DNA from: CAZPHU01 sp964419255
GTDB lineage: Bacteria; Fibrobacterota; Chitinivibrionia; Chitinivibrionales; CAYFVL01
Assembly: GCA_964419255.1 (NCBI GenBank)
Contig: CAYQOU010000010.1
Span: 10,075 to 74,074, forward strand
Direction of reading: 5' to 3'
DNA length: 64,000 nt
How positions within the stretch are numbered: the stretch's first letter is position 1; each line of letters opens with the position of its first letter. Positions 15,853-24,902 of the stretch are shown here, one piece after another. The notes below the pieces were generated by a model. That model had not been told where the DNA came from. It was given only the letters and a program-made list of their open reading frames with translations, and did no database searches. A program made the translations under genes and the position numbers.

Positions 15853-16839
15853 TTATATCCGAAGATTCTGACACATTTTATCATCGGCGGGCGTGACTTC
15901 GACAACACTGTTGATATCACTGTGTCGTATTTGTACCCGTGCCACTTTACTGTTTCGGGCTTTTGAGTATCTTGCCACCACTGCGGCCGCTATTTGGATA
16001 TCCTGCTCGGCAGCATCTCCATTAGCTATTCCCAACGGTCCTTCAATATCCGCCATCTGAAAACGGAAATCACTTGTGCGAACAAGCTTATCCATTATCT
16101 CGTTTTCCCGGTGATCTCTGCCCACCACTACCCGCGTCCTGGGAGATATTCTGAAATGCCTCCCGTATGCCAGAAGAGAAAACTCCACGATATCGAAGTC
16201 GGCTTTATTTTCCCTGAGATCTTCAAACCGTCTACCGGTGGTTTGTTCCGTCAGAAGACATCCTCCCGCGGGAGTCGCATGGATAAGTCCATATTTGCGG
16301 GCATATGCAAACTGTTCTTTCCTTCCTCTGCCGGAAATGGCCAGAAGTTTCTCCCGATCAACGATACCATCCCTCTCTGCGGTTGTTGGAGGAAGAAGCC
16401 TGGCACTCAGGGGACGCAGAAGCAGCCCTTTCAATCCGGAGCGCCTTTCCACGCTAAACATGCTGTCGCGGCGCTGAGACATGGGTCTCTGACCGACAAC
16501 TTCCCCGGTTGCAATGAAAGAAGCTCCGCTCTCGTCCATGATCTTTTTTGCTTTTTGTAAACGATGGATTCTGCAGTCTACGCATGGATTTGCGTATCTA
16601 CCATAGCCAAATTGCGGATTCTTCACCATACAGAGAATTTCAGCCCCCTCCTCCTCTATACGCAACGGGACATTCAATGCCTCGGCAAAATGCCTTACGG
16701 CTTCGTGCTCTTTACCGATTCCGGATTCAAACGGCAAAACGAAATGAAGAGCCGTAACATCGAGCCCCTGAGACTGCAATATGTGTGTCGCGATGACGCT
16801 GTCCAGACCACCGGAGAACATTACCAGACATGAAGACAT
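15853..16839 (-). CDS. PP-loop ATPase (thiouridylase-like) fused to an NFACT-R-like RNA-binding domain
   Basis: 328 residues. The N-terminus is an adenine-nucleotide alpha-hydrolase/PP-loop domain (SGGLDSVIATHIL) with a conserved CVDCRIHRLQKAK Cys pair and FIATGEVVGQRPMSQ, as in the MnmA/ThiI type of tRNA sulfur-transfer enzymes. The C-terminal ~100 residues (VVVGRDHRENEIMDKLVRTSDFRF...AAAVVARYSKARNSKVARV) resemble the NFACT-R (DUF814) domain of RqcH/Rqc2 proteins. That suggests modification of an RNA, probably tRNA, but the substrate is not known to me. Its ATG shares one base with the asnS stop (TAATG), so it is translationally coupled to a tRNA synthetase gene. Confidence 0.8.
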   Translation of the reverse strand: MSSCLVMFSGGLDSVIATHILQSQGLDVTALHFVLPFESGIGKEHEAVRHFAEALNVPLRIEEEGAEILCMVKNPQFGYGRYANPCVDCRIHRLQKAKKIMDESGASFIATGEVVGQRPMSQRRDSMFSVERRSGLKGLLLRPLSARLLPPTTAERDGIVDREKLLAISGRGRKEQFAYARKYGLIHATPAGGCLLTEQTTGRRFEDLRENKADFDIVEFSLLAYGRHFRISPRTRVVVGRDHRENEIMDKLVRTSDFRFQMADIEGPLGIANGDAAEQDIQIAAAVVARYSKARNSKVARVQIRHSDINSVVEVTPADDKMCQNLRI

Positions 16840-18233
16840 TAAAATTCCGCCTTTTTGGGATAGCGGGGAAACGGTATGACATCCCGAATATTCTGCATAC
16901 CGGTGACAAAAAGCAGCAGTCGTTCGAATCCAAGTCCGAAGCCTGCGTGCGGGGCTCCCCCATATTTACGTAATTCCAGATACCACCAGTAATCCTGCTG
17001 GTCCATGTTGTTTTCTTTTATTCGCGAGACAAGCTTGCGGTGATCATCCTCGCGTTCCGAGCCGCCAATCAGCTCACCGATCCTGGGCACAAGCACATCC
17101 ATGGCACGAACGGTTTTGCCATCATCATTGGATTTCATGTAAAAAGCTTTTATTTCTTTGGGATAATCATACACAATCACCGGTTTCTTGAAGACCGTTT
17201 CAGTAAGAAATCGTTCATGCTCTGTTTGTAAATCGGCCCCCCAGTGTATTGGATACTCAAACATGTCCCGCTTCTTTTCTAAAATGTCAATCGCCTGCGT
17301 ATATGTCACTCTCTCAAACGTATCAGATGCCACCTGCTGCAGAGTGCTGATCACCGTTTTATCCACCCGGGAATTGAACAATTCCAAATCTTGCCCGCAC
17401 CGCTCAAGTGTCCAGGAGGCAAGATACTTGACGAATTTCTCCGCCAATTCCATATCCTGGAAAAGATCACAGAATGCCATCTCCGGCTCTATCATCCAGA
17501 ACTCAGCCAGATGCCTGCTGGTGTTGGAGTTTTCCGCACGAAATGTTGGTCCAAACGTATACACCCGTCCAAGTGCCATCGCGAAGATCTCAGCCTCCAG
17601 CTGCCCGCTGACAGTCAGATATGCGGGCCGGCCGAAGAAATCTTCAGAATAGTCGACCTTCCCCTCTTTTGTTCTGGGCGGCTGATCATGATCAAGAGTG
17701 GTCACCCGAAACATCTCCCCCGCTCCTTCACAGTCGCTTGCGGTAATAATCGGCGTGTGTATATAGTGAAAACCATGCTGCTGAAAAAATGAGTGCACCG
17801 CAAAGCTCAACGAACTTCTGATACGGCTGACCGCTCCCAAAGCATTAGTGCGCGGTCTCAGGTGTGCGATATCCCGAAGAAATTCAAAACTGTGTCGTTT
17901 TTTCTGAAGCGGATAGTCCTGAGGTGCTATGGTATACACCTTTAGAGATTTGACATGAAGCTCGACGGCCTGCCCTTTTCCCTGGCTTTCTGTAAGTATA
18001 CCACTCACTCTGATACTGCTTCCCGTGGTCAGAGGCTGTACGGAGGTGCTGTACTCGGGTAAAGAGCTGTCGACAATCAGCTGCAGATTGGCCAGACTGG
18101 AGCCGTCGTTGATTTCAAGAAAAGAAAACCCTTTGGCATCCCGTTTGGTCCGAACCCATCCATGTACCACCACCTCCTGCTCCGAGGGGGATTCGCTCAG
18201 CAACTCGAGAACTGTCTTTGAAGATGTCACCAT
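16839..18233 (-). CDS. asnS: Asparaginyl-tRNA synthetase
   Basis: Class IIb synthetase of 464 residues. An N-terminal OB fold (VVHGWVRTKRDAKGFSFLEINDGSS) binds the anticodon. The catalytic core shows motif 2 (PTFRAENSNTSRHLAEFWMIEPE), motif 3 (HAGFGLGFERLLLFVTG) and the AsnRS-type YPKEIKAFYMK. The end, IRDVIPFPRYPKKAEF, is typical. Start chosen at MVTSSKTV because AAGGAACAATTCAC precedes it; a 15-codon longer frame exists. It shares one base with the downstream PP-loop gene. Confidence 0.96.
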   Translation of the reverse strand: MVTSSKTVLELLSESPSEQEVVVHGWVRTKRDAKGFSFLEINDGSSLANLQLIVDSSLPEYSTSVQPLTTGSSIRVSGILTESQGKGQAVELHVKSLKVYTIAPQDYPLQKKRHSFEFLRDIAHLRPRTNALGAVSRIRSSLSFAVHSFFQQHGFHYIHTPIITASDCEGAGEMFRVTTLDHDQPPRTKEGKVDYSEDFFGRPAYLTVSGQLEAEIFAMALGRVYTFGPTFRAENSNTSRHLAEFWMIEPEMAFCDLFQDMELAEKFVKYLASWTLERCGQDLELFNSRVDKTVISTLQQVASDTFERVTYTQAIDILEKKRDMFEYPIHWGADLQTEHERFLTETVFKKPVIVYDYPKEIKAFYMKSNDDGKTVRAMDVLVPRIGELIGGSEREDDHRKLVSRIKENNMDQQDYWWYLELRKYGGAPHAGFGLGFERLLLFVTGMQNIRDVIPFPRYPKKAEF

Positions 18234-18396
18234 GTGAATTGTTCCTTTATGTACCATAGTCCGGCAAAACCGGAGCAAAAAAAAAGGACTAATAATTTAT
18301 TATACGGGCTTTCCTCTTCTTCCCATATCTCTTGTCCAGCCCGCTAAACGAAAGGTGACAGAGATACGGAGAATAAGTGTCAGACAAAACATCCAA

Positions 18397-18918
18397 TTAT
18401 TCAGCATAGTAGTCTATGAGTGTATGGGGATTGTATTGTCCCACTTTTTCCCTGTAATTAAGAAAAGGTAGACCGATAATGGAAAAAACCCCAACCACCT
18501 CCCCCTTACGGCGTTGGATCATCTTTGCAACAGCTTCAATCGTTCCACCGGTGGCGATCAGATCATCGATAATCAGCCACCGTTTGCCCTCGGGAACATC
18601 GTCGATATGCATCTCCAGTGTCGCCTCACCATATTCCAGTGCATAACTTTCCTGAAGCGTCCTACCGGGCAGCTTGCCTTTCTTCCGGGCAAGGATAAGC
18701 GGTAACTGCTTACGTATTGCAAAGGGAGATCCGAGTATGAACCCCCTGCTTTCAATGGCGATTATGCCATCGATCGATTCATTGGAGTAGATTTCCACCA
18801 TCTTGTCTATTACGTATGTTAATGCCTGGGGATTGGAAAAAATGCTGCACACATCATAAAAAAGAATGCCCGGTTTTGGAAAATCGGGTACCTTCCGTAT
18901 CACCTTGTCCAGATCCAT
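18397..18918 (-). CDS. apt: Adenine phosphoribosyltransferase
   Basis: 173 residues. Salvages adenine with PRPP to give AMP. Shows the Apt start (KVPDFPKPGILFYDV), SRGFILGSPFA, ARKKGKLPG, and the PRPP-binding motif WLIIDDLIATGGTI. The start is set at MDLDKV, preceded by AAGGGAGCG; the longer frame lacks family similarity. A possible terminator lies downstream on this strand: inverted CGGGCT/AGCCCG with a distal run of nine T near 18279-18287. Confidence 0.93.
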   Translation of the reverse strand: MDLDKVIRKVPDFPKPGILFYDVCSIFSNPQALTYVIDKMVEIYSNESIDGIIAIESRGFILGSPFAIRKQLPLILARKKGKLPGRTLQESYALEYGEATLEMHIDDVPEGKRWLIIDDLIATGGTIEAVAKMIQRRKGEVVGVFSIIGLPFLNYREKVGQYNPHTLIDYYAE

Positions 18919-19013
18919 AACTGTTCGCTCCCTTGCGAAAAGAGTCAAAAAAAGAAAAAAAACCACCATTCGTCGGTTACAAGAAACGATTTTTATTGGG
19001 TATAATATACCTA

Positions 19014-19172
19014 AATTGAGCAGTTCCGCGTGGACGATCCGCTCAAATCACTCACGGGCACAAAGGATTGAAGTAAATCGTGTGGAATAACCTCTGAGGG
19101 TTTTCCAGGATTGCTGAAGTCCTATGCACCAGTATGTTTGCGGAATCGCCTCGAGAGAATCGCACGATTCAC
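19014..19172 (+). repeat. Dispersed intergenic element R2
   Basis: Starts AATTGAGCAGTTCCGCGTGG and ends GAGAATCGCACGATTC, an inverted version of its own start. The interior GTGGAATAACCTCTGAGGGTTTTCC then AGGATTGCTGAAGTCC matches R1 and R3. It fills most of the 335-base space between apt and the TatT-like gene. Confidence 0.65.
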
Positions 19173-19253
19173 GGTATATATAATAATAAATGGGTTTTCT
19201 CCCATAATAAAGCACAGTAAATTAGTGAATCGTTTTAGCAGGTGTTTAAATTT

Positions 19254-20183
19254 ATGACAGTTTTTTGTAAACGCGGATTAGCTGTGTGGATATTCGCGAT
19301 AATGACACTCTTTGTTAACTGTTCTGTTAATTCATGGGCCAAATACAAGGTCGCCGACGCGCTGAGCAGTAACGATAATCAGGCATTTGTTACCGATGAC
19401 GATCCGGAGTTGGTTGGAGAGGCAATACCCTTTACCATCAAATCGTATGAATCTCTTCTGGCCGAGATGCCCGATCACACAGGACTTCTCACGACGGTTG
19501 GTAAACTTTACGGCAATTATGCCTACGGATGGATTCAGCTGCCCGCCGACACCCTGCCCGACAGCCAGTATAAACGGCAGACTGCTATGATGAAGAGGGC
19601 AAAGAAGTTCTACCTGCGGGGACGGGAGTATATCCTGCGAGCGCTTGAAATCAATCACCCCGGCTTTCGCTCCCTGTTGGATGAGGGAGACGTCGATTCG
19701 GCCATAGCACTAACGGAGAAAGGCGACACCACCCTTCTGTATCTTGGGGCGCTTTGCTGGTCGGGTGCATTTCTGAGTGATAAATTCGATCTTTCTATGG
19801 CCGCCACGATGGACATACCGGTGGCAATGATGAATCGCGTACTCGAATTAAACCAGCAGTATGGTGATGGCGCAGTGCACGAATTTTTTATTAATTACTA
19901 TGGGTCACTTCCCGAATCCAAAGGAGGCGGTGAGAAGAAAGCGCGAGAGCATTTCGAGAAAGCGGTGTTTCTCAGTGACAGCGCCAAGGCATCACCATAT
20001 GTATCCCTGGCTCTGGCGGTAAGCGTTAAAACCCAGAATGTAGAACAATTTAAGGAGCTGCTAAATAAGGCCATTGCTGTAGATACAGATAAAAACCCAC
20101 ACTATCGCCTGGCCAATGTTCTGACTCAACGAAAGGCTCGATGGTACCTGAATAATATCGGTGAATTCTTTCTGATTGATTGA
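19254..20183 (+). CDS. TRAP-transporter T-component (TatT/TP0956-like) lipoprotein
   Basis: About 309 residues. An N-terminal hydrophobic segment ends in LFVNCSVN, a plausible though imperfect lipobox. The rest is helical and TPR-like: repeated YGNYAYGWIQLPAD, KRAKKFYLRGREYILRALEI, ALCWSGAFLSDKFDL, VMNRVLELNQQYGDGAVHEFFINYYGSLP and KAREHFEKAVFLS, the signature of TatT, the periplasmic trimeric partner of some TRAP transporters. No TRAP permease or substrate-binding gene is adjacent. ATG 19254 is preferred over the GTG at 19242 because AGCAGGTG is then well placed. Confidence 0.75.
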   Translation: MTVFCKRGLAVWIFAIMTLFVNCSVNSWAKYKVADALSSNDNQAFVTDDDPELVGEAIPFTIKSYESLLAEMPDHTGLLTTVGKLYGNYAYGWIQLPADTLPDSQYKRQTAMMKRAKKFYLRGREYILRALEINHPGFRSLLDEGDVDSAIALTEKGDTTLLYLGALCWSGAFLSDKFDLSMAATMDIPVAMMNRVLELNQQYGDGAVHEFFINYYGSLPESKGGGEKKAREHFEKAVFLSDSAKASPYVSLALAVSVKTQNVEQFKELLNKAIAVDTDKNPHYRLANVLTQRKARWYLNNIGEFFLID

Positions 20184-20279
20184 GGATTCAACACACCGGC
20201 ACTTCGCATTTTTTGGACAGTCAGCTCCAGAGGCCACCTGCGGTTTCAGATGGGACAATGCCGGTTATTTCCTGTTTCA

Positions 20280-20726
20280 TTAAAAATCCTGCAACCGGAC
20301 ATCTTCGGCCAACCGATCATCGATCTCAAGTGTTCGCTGATATTGGCCAATCGAGGTAAAATGTATATAAAACGTATTTTCCGGAAGAACATCGGAAAAC
20401 ATATCGGCCCATTCGATCAAACAAACCCCTTCTCCTTCCATGTACTCGTCAAATCCGATTTCTATCAGCTCATCGGGGCTCCCCAGACGATAGAAATCAA
20501 AATGATGAATCGGAAAACGAACAGTTTCATATGAGTTGACCAGCGAAAAGGAGGGACTGCGCACACCTGCGTTTTCATCGAAAAAATGCACGAAACCACG
20601 AACAAACTCGGTTTTTCCCGCTCCAAGATCTCCAATTAGCCCAATCACATCTCCCGGCTTGCAAGCTGCGGCAATTCTGGCGGCACATTCACGAGTCTGT
20701 TCTAATGATTGTATGTGTACTTTCAT
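20280..20726 (-). CDS. tsaE: tRNA threonylcarbamoyladenosine biosynthesis ATPase TsaE
   Basis: 148 residues, the usual length. P-loop GDLGAGKTEFVRGF, RSPSFSLVNSYE, HHFDFYRLGSPDELIEIGFDEY and CLIEWADMF are diagnostic. TsaE works with TsaB and TsaD in adding threonylcarbamoyl to A37 of ANN-decoding tRNAs. The start at 20726 overlaps the porX stop by 4 bases (ATGA), so both are on one transcript. A longer frame reaching 20801 lacks similarity. Confidence 0.93.
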   Translation of the reverse strand: MKVHIQSLEQTRECAARIAAACKPGDVIGLIGDLGAGKTEFVRGFVHFFDENAGVRSPSFSLVNSYETVRFPIHHFDFYRLGSPDELIEIGFDEYMEGEGVCLIEWADMFSDVLPENTFYIHFTSIGQYQRTLEIDDRLAEDVRLQDF

Positions 20727-22267
20727 GATTTGTTCCCACATGGCCTTAACACTGCAAGCGGCACGATGGCTTCTTCCATCGAAATACCCCCATACCGCCA
20801 ACCGTTCTGATTATTTCCAACGGTGTTCTCGGTTTTTTGGCTCGCAATAAAATAGTAGTTTTCTTTCAGAAAGACACAGGTCGTTTCAGGAGAAAAGGAA
20901 GGTAGCCGGAACCGGTGAGGCTCTGCCACAAAGAGAGCGTGTCTTTCATCACAGGAGACACTTTCGCCGAAACGATATCGGTGTGGCATTTTTTCCGCTG
21001 AATCTCCATAGATTTCAGTACCCCGTGTGCAAAACACGCTACCATTACCTGCGGTAAGAATGACGGTACACTGCTGAGTATTCAGCGTCTGCAGAAGACG
21101 AAAAATGGTCGAATGGTTGAATCGATTGGCGAACATGGTGCGGGAATCCTCATCCGATACTACAGGATGCAAGGAAAATGGTTGACTCAACGCGGTAATC
21201 TCAGACAAATTTACAAGTACCGGGATGATGCTCCCCTTTTGGAGAGCCCTGATGACATTGTGTTCATCAAATTTCTTCTCGGTACGGAATATTGTGGTCT
21301 GTTCACCAAACCCCGCATTTCGAAGATTTTCTATCAGAAGCTTTTCCTCAATTTTTTCTTCAGTGACGATCTCAGGATTATCCGCTCGCCAGAAGCCAGA
21401 ATAGTTATTTTCGATATCCATCGGGTAAAGGCCGGAAAGCAAGGAATACCGGGTAAACGCTGGTGATGTGGGCAGAATGGAATAGGAGTGCATTCGGGTG
21501 ATTTCGAAATATTTCCTGAGTATATGTTCGACTATCATGTATTGATCCAGTCGCATACAATCAAAAACGACCAAAACTATTTTTTCACCTTCTTGCGCTC
21601 TAGGGAAAACAGCGGTTTTGAGCACATCGGGAGTCAAAAGCGGCGCATCACTGGCTCCGTGTATCCATCGCAGATAATTTTCCGAATAAAAACCCGAAAA
21701 AATCGCGTTTGCATCCGATTTCTGTCCTGCATGAATCTGACGTATACTCTCATTTTGGACATTTTTCAGCTGAAAATCCCACCGCGTCAGCTCCTCATAC
21801 ACTCCCGCCCACTCGCCGGTGGTAAGTGGTTTCTGCAAAACGGTACGAATTTGGGAATAATCGCGCATAAAATTCTGGGATGCCCGGGAAGAAACCGCAT
21901 GCCTGGTAGGAAGCAGCTTTTTGCATACCGCCAGAAAAGGGGCAGCTGTAACCGGCTTGTCCAAATATCCGTCGATCAGAGCTTTAAAGGTTTTTTCCAA
22001 CTGCTGCTCTTCCATCCTTGCCACTAACACTACCGGTAGATCCCGATTGTGAAGTTTTATTTCCTCGGCTGTTTTCAGGCTGTCTTTATCGGACATTTGT
22101 TTATCGAGCAATACAAGATCATAATCCTGTCTCTTGTCTTTGAGCATCTCGAGAGCTTCATCACTGGTGGTTACAGGAGTAATGCTGAAGCCGCGCGTTT
22201 CCAGAAACATGATAAGCGAACGCTGGTATTCGATTTGATTATCTATCCACAACACACTTTTACGCAT
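20723..22267 (-). CDS. porX: PorX-like response regulator with PglZ domain
   Basis: 514 residues. The N-terminal receiver (1-120) has VLWIDNQ and the phospho-acceptor in DYDLVLLDKQMS, with the Lys in GYLDKPVT. After a helical linker comes a PglZ/alkaline-phosphatase-superfamily domain with the metal-binding VVFDCMRLDQY, TSPAFTRYSLLSGLYP and VILTAGNGSVF. This is the architecture of PorX, which with PorY controls type IX secretion in Bacteroidota and also occurs in Fibrobacterota. The C-terminal GWRYGGISMEEAIVPLAVL is the usual PglZ end. No T9SS structural gene is in the window; tsaE is co-transcribed downstream. Confidence 0.85.
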   Translation of the reverse strand: MRKSVLWIDNQIEYQRSLIMFLETRGFSITPVTTSDEALEMLKDKRQDYDLVLLDKQMSDKDSLKTAEEIKLHNRDLPVVLVARMEEQQLEKTFKALIDGYLDKPVTAAPFLAVCKKLLPTRHAVSSRASQNFMRDYSQIRTVLQKPLTTGEWAGVYEELTRWDFQLKNVQNESIRQIHAGQKSDANAIFSGFYSENYLRWIHGASDAPLLTPDVLKTAVFPRAQEGEKIVLVVFDCMRLDQYMIVEHILRKYFEITRMHSYSILPTSPAFTRYSLLSGLYPMDIENNYSGFWRADNPEIVTEEKIEEKLLIENLRNAGFGEQTTIFRTEKKFDEHNVIRALQKGSIIPVLVNLSEITALSQPFSLHPVVSDEDSRTMFANRFNHSTIFRLLQTLNTQQCTVILTAGNGSVFCTRGTEIYGDSAEKMPHRYRFGESVSCDERHALFVAEPHRFRLPSFSPETTCVFLKENYYFIASQKTENTVGNNQNGWRYGGISMEEAIVPLAVLRPCGNKS

Positions 22268-22750
22268 TACCAGGCCCCTTTACATACCAATCTAAGGTTT
22301 TTCCGCAGATCAGTTCCTTTGCCCACTGCACCGGAGGAATCCCCACGTGATTAAAACGTATTTGCATATTCATTTCCCTATACTGTATACATTTTTTGAT
22401 TGATGACACCTAAATTGTGCCAATCGCCGCAAGAGAATCGTATAATCTAGGTGGATATAAATATACGTAGTATCTGTTCAGAATAATCACAATACCGTGT
22501 CATTCCACCCTCGGCGGAAGCTTGCCTCCTGTTTTGCTGAAACTTCAGAGGACTTTATGTACGGAGAGAGGAGTATGGTATGACATCCGCGAAGTACTTT
22601 TCTGAATAGAAACCACCTAAGTCTCAGAGAGTCGGGGATTTTGCCCCGCCCGTTCAATTAAGTATATTTGTTTCACCGTAAATATATAGTGTATGATAAT
22701 TTTCGCCTTGGTACACCACTTTTCTTCCGCGGTAAGATTACCGTTTTCTG
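22268..22750. other. Intergenic region upstream of porX and of the ketosynthase cluster
   Basis: A 483-base spacer that must carry the divergent promoters. It holds the palindromic element at 22409-22456 and a CGGGG-N6-CCCCG hairpin near 22633. CACCTAAGTCTCAGAG near 22615 partly repeats the CACCTAAATTGTG edge of that element. No coding frame with a ribosome site was found. Confidence 0.4.
22409..22456. repeat. Miniature palindromic relative of the dispersed element
   Basis: Outer arms CACCTA (22409-) and TAGGTG (to about 22455) are perfect inverted repeats. Inside are AATTGTGCCAATCGCC and GAGAATCGTATAATC, resembling the two ends of elements R2 and R4 joined with almost no interior. Confidence 0.45.
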
Positions 22751-23869
22751 TTGATTGTGAAAACACCTGTCATTCTTGAACAAGCAGCTGCATTTACCAC
22801 CTTCGGCAATATAGATAAGACGGTTACCTGTCTGCTTGAAGGAAGAAGCGGGTTGGTGCCCGGACCGTTTTTCGGTGTATCCTCCGCCTGCGCTCCCTTC
22901 TCTGATGAGGCGCTACGGGATATCCGTCATGCCTGCCACGATCTGACAGGACAGTTGGATATGTCATGCTTTGGTAAAAAAAATGATCGGACACCGTTTC
23001 TTTTTTGCGCGGCCAAAGGCGATCTGAGCTTTTTCAATACCGGGAACTCTTCTAAACTACTTCAGCAAATATCACCGTTTCTTCATGCCCAGGCAGAAGA
23101 AGTATGTGCTGTAACCGGCATTCGCCCAACCAGGTGCTTGACAATTTCCAACGCCTGTGCATCGGGAGCAATAGCCCTGGAGGTGGCTACTGAGCTTTTA
23201 GAGGTGGGACAGGCAGACCGGGTCATATTGTTCGGTTTCGATTGCATCAGCAAGTTCGTTCTTACCGGTTTTGATGCCCTGCAGGCTCTCTCATCAACCG
23301 GTGCGCGTCCCTTCGATGCCTCCCGCGATGGGCTTTCATTAGGGGACAGCGCGGTATTTGCAATTCTCAGCAGAAGGACTCCACGCAAAGGAGATATACT
23401 TATTGCCGGAACAGGTTCCTCGAATGACGCTAATCACCGTACAGGCCCGTCTCGTACCGGCGATGGACTGCATGCCGCGGCGGCTACGGCGATGAGAGGA
23501 GCGCAGTTAAAAAATCACCAGATCGGTTTTGTGAAATGTCATGGAACGGCAACGATGTATAATGATGCCATGGAGGCCAAGGCGATATACCGTATGTTTG
23601 GTGATGCATGTCCGCCATGCGTGTCTTTTAAAGGAGCAATAGGACATACCAGTGGTGCAGGATCTCTACTTGAAGTGGTCCTTGCGGCGGAGATAATCAG
23701 ACGAAGAAAGGTTCCCCCGACCGCACATTACAGCAGCCACGGCGTGGAAGAGCCAATAGCAGTCTCTTCCCTGCCCAGGGAGTTGGAAATTCCCTCGGCA
23801 CTCTGCCTTTCGGCAGGTTTCGGCGGCATGAACGCTGCGGTGGTCATACGGGAGTACACTCATGAATAG
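22751..23869 (+). CDS. Beta-ketoacyl-ACP synthase (KS), first pair
   Basis: 372 residues of thiolase fold with the complete condensing triad: Cys in ISNACASGAI, His in KCHGTATMYND and His in IGHTSGAGSLLE. It is shorter at the N-terminus than FabF. It should elongate an ACP-bound acyl or polyene chain by decarboxylative condensation. The next gene, overlapping by 8 bases, is a cysteine-less partner, so the two probably form a KS/chain-length-factor heterodimer. The start is a TTG at 22751 or GTG at 22757; no strong ribosome site decides it. First gene of an eight-gene same-strand cluster. Confidence 0.85.
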   Translation: MIVKTPVILEQAAAFTTFGNIDKTVTCLLEGRSGLVPGPFFGVSSACAPFSDEALRDIRHACHDLTGQLDMSCFGKKNDRTPFLFCAAKGDLSFFNTGNSSKLLQQISPFLHAQAEEVCAVTGIRPTRCLTISNACASGAIALEVATELLEVGQADRVILFGFDCISKFVLTGFDALQALSSTGARPFDASRDGLSLGDSAVFAILSRRTPRKGDILIAGTGSSNDANHRTGPSRTGDGLHAAAATAMRGAQLKNHQIGFVKCHGTATMYNDAMEAKAIYRMFGDACPPCVSFKGAIGHTSGAGSLLEVVLAAEIIRRRKVPPTAHYSSHGVEEPIAVSSLPRELEIPSALCLSAGFGGMNAAVVIREYTHE

Positions 23870-24644
23870 GCACGTATACGTCCATAGCTTCGCCGAGATA
23901 AGTCAACGGGGAATTATCAGCCCCACAAAGAAACTTTCATGGGATGCAGACCAGCAAGATGTGTTTTCCATCAAACGCGAACAGGTCCTGGAGAAGCCTT
24001 TTCCCGTATTTGGGAAACTGCAGCCGCCGGAAAAGCTTTCCTTCAGCCTGGCGGCGTTAATGCTTTCGGGTGACAATACTCAGCACGACGAAAACACCGG
24101 TATCTGTCTTGCATCTACGTTTGGTTCCTTCTCTACTGACTGTAAATACATGGAAACTGTTTCAAGCGGCTTTGCCAGTCCGGCATATTTTTCCGCTACT
24201 CTTCCTTCATCACCGGTTGCGGAGGTTGCTATCAGTTTCAAACTTAAAGGCCCTGACAGGGTGATTGCCGGCGGAAACAATCCTGGAATAGATGCTCTTG
24301 ATTTGGGTATCAATGCACTTTTATGCGGGAAAACATCCCGTATGATGATACTCATCGTAAACGCCATCGATCCGAAAGATATTTGGTCGTTAAGCAGTTA
24401 CGATAAGAAACGCTCTCTACCATGCGGATTTGGACTCCTGCTTGGCAGCCATACGCCGGATTCAGCACCGGTGGCAACCCTGCGATTAGAGGGAACGTTT
24501 ATGAAGACAGATTCGGACATTCCACCTGGAGAAACTTATTTTACCGAAATAATTTCGGCCCTGTATTCAAATCGTTCGGAAACGATCAGTATTCGTACTC
24601 CCGATTATTCAGGAAATGCATTTGTCACCAAGGAAATGAAATGA
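23862..24644 (+). CDS. Ketosynthase-like, chain-length-factor-type protein without active-site Cys (first pair)
   Basis: 260 residues matching only the N-terminal half of the thiolase fold (ICLASTFGSFSTDCKYMETV, PAYFSATLPSSPVAEVAISFKLKGPDRVIAGGNNPGIDALDLG). The segment that carries Cys in true ketosynthases reads GGNNPGI, and the C-terminal His motifs are missing. Such proteins pair with a KS in aryl-polyene-type type II systems. It overlaps the upstream KS by 8 bases and the downstream ACP by 4, so the stoichiometry is tightly coupled. The function as a partner is inferred. Confidence 0.7.
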   Translation: MNRHVYVHSFAEISQRGIISPTKKLSWDADQQDVFSIKREQVLEKPFPVFGKLQPPEKLSFSLAALMLSGDNTQHDENTGICLASTFGSFSTDCKYMETVSSGFASPAYFSATLPSSPVAEVAISFKLKGPDRVIAGGNNPGIDALDLGINALLCGKTSRMMILIVNAIDPKDIWSLSSYDKKRSLPCGFGLLLGSHTPDSAPVATLRLEGTFMKTDSDIPPGETYFTEIISALYSNRSETISIRTPDYSGNAFVTKEMK

Positions 24645-24901
24645 ATGAAAAGCTGTTGGAGAATTTGAAAAAGCAGATTATAGAAACATTGAATCTCAAC
24701 GACGTGAGTCCGGAAGATATCGATTCAGATGCCCCCCTTATCGGTGGCGATCTGGGTATCGACTCGATTGATACGCTGGAGTTGCTGGTGCTTCTTGAAC
24801 GGGAATACGGTGTCACTGTTCCCGATGTGAATGTTGGACGCGAGGTGTTTTCTTCTGTTCGCAATCTTGCCAAATACATCGCGGAAAACAAAGCTGACTG
24901 A
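24641..24901 (+). CDS. Acyl carrier protein
   Basis: 86 residues, acidic and helical, with the phosphopantetheine Ser in GGDLGIDSIDTLELLVLLE. ACP holds the growing chain for the two ketosynthase pairs around it. ATGAATGA overlap with the preceding gene. It is distinct from a housekeeping AcpP, whose motif is usually DSLDTVE, and so is probably dedicated to this cluster. Confidence 0.92.
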   Translation: MNEKLLENLKKQIIETLNLNDVSPEDIDSDAPLIGGDLGIDSIDTLELLVLLEREYGVTVPDVNVGREVFSSVRNLAKYIAENKAD

Positions 24902-24902
24902 T

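Noticed and set aside
15994..16560. 188-residue plus-strand open frame
   Set aside because: Antisense to the PP-loop gene; no start signal.
16900..16945. GTTCGAATCC as a tRNA T-arm
   Set aside because: Inside the asnS coding sequence with no acceptor or anticodon stem around it; no tRNA gene was recognised in the window.
22573..22590. TGGTATGACATCCGCG as a sigma54 promoter for the ketosynthase cluster
   Set aside because: Spacing fits but the -12 half is CCGC rather than TTGC, and there is no nitrogen context.
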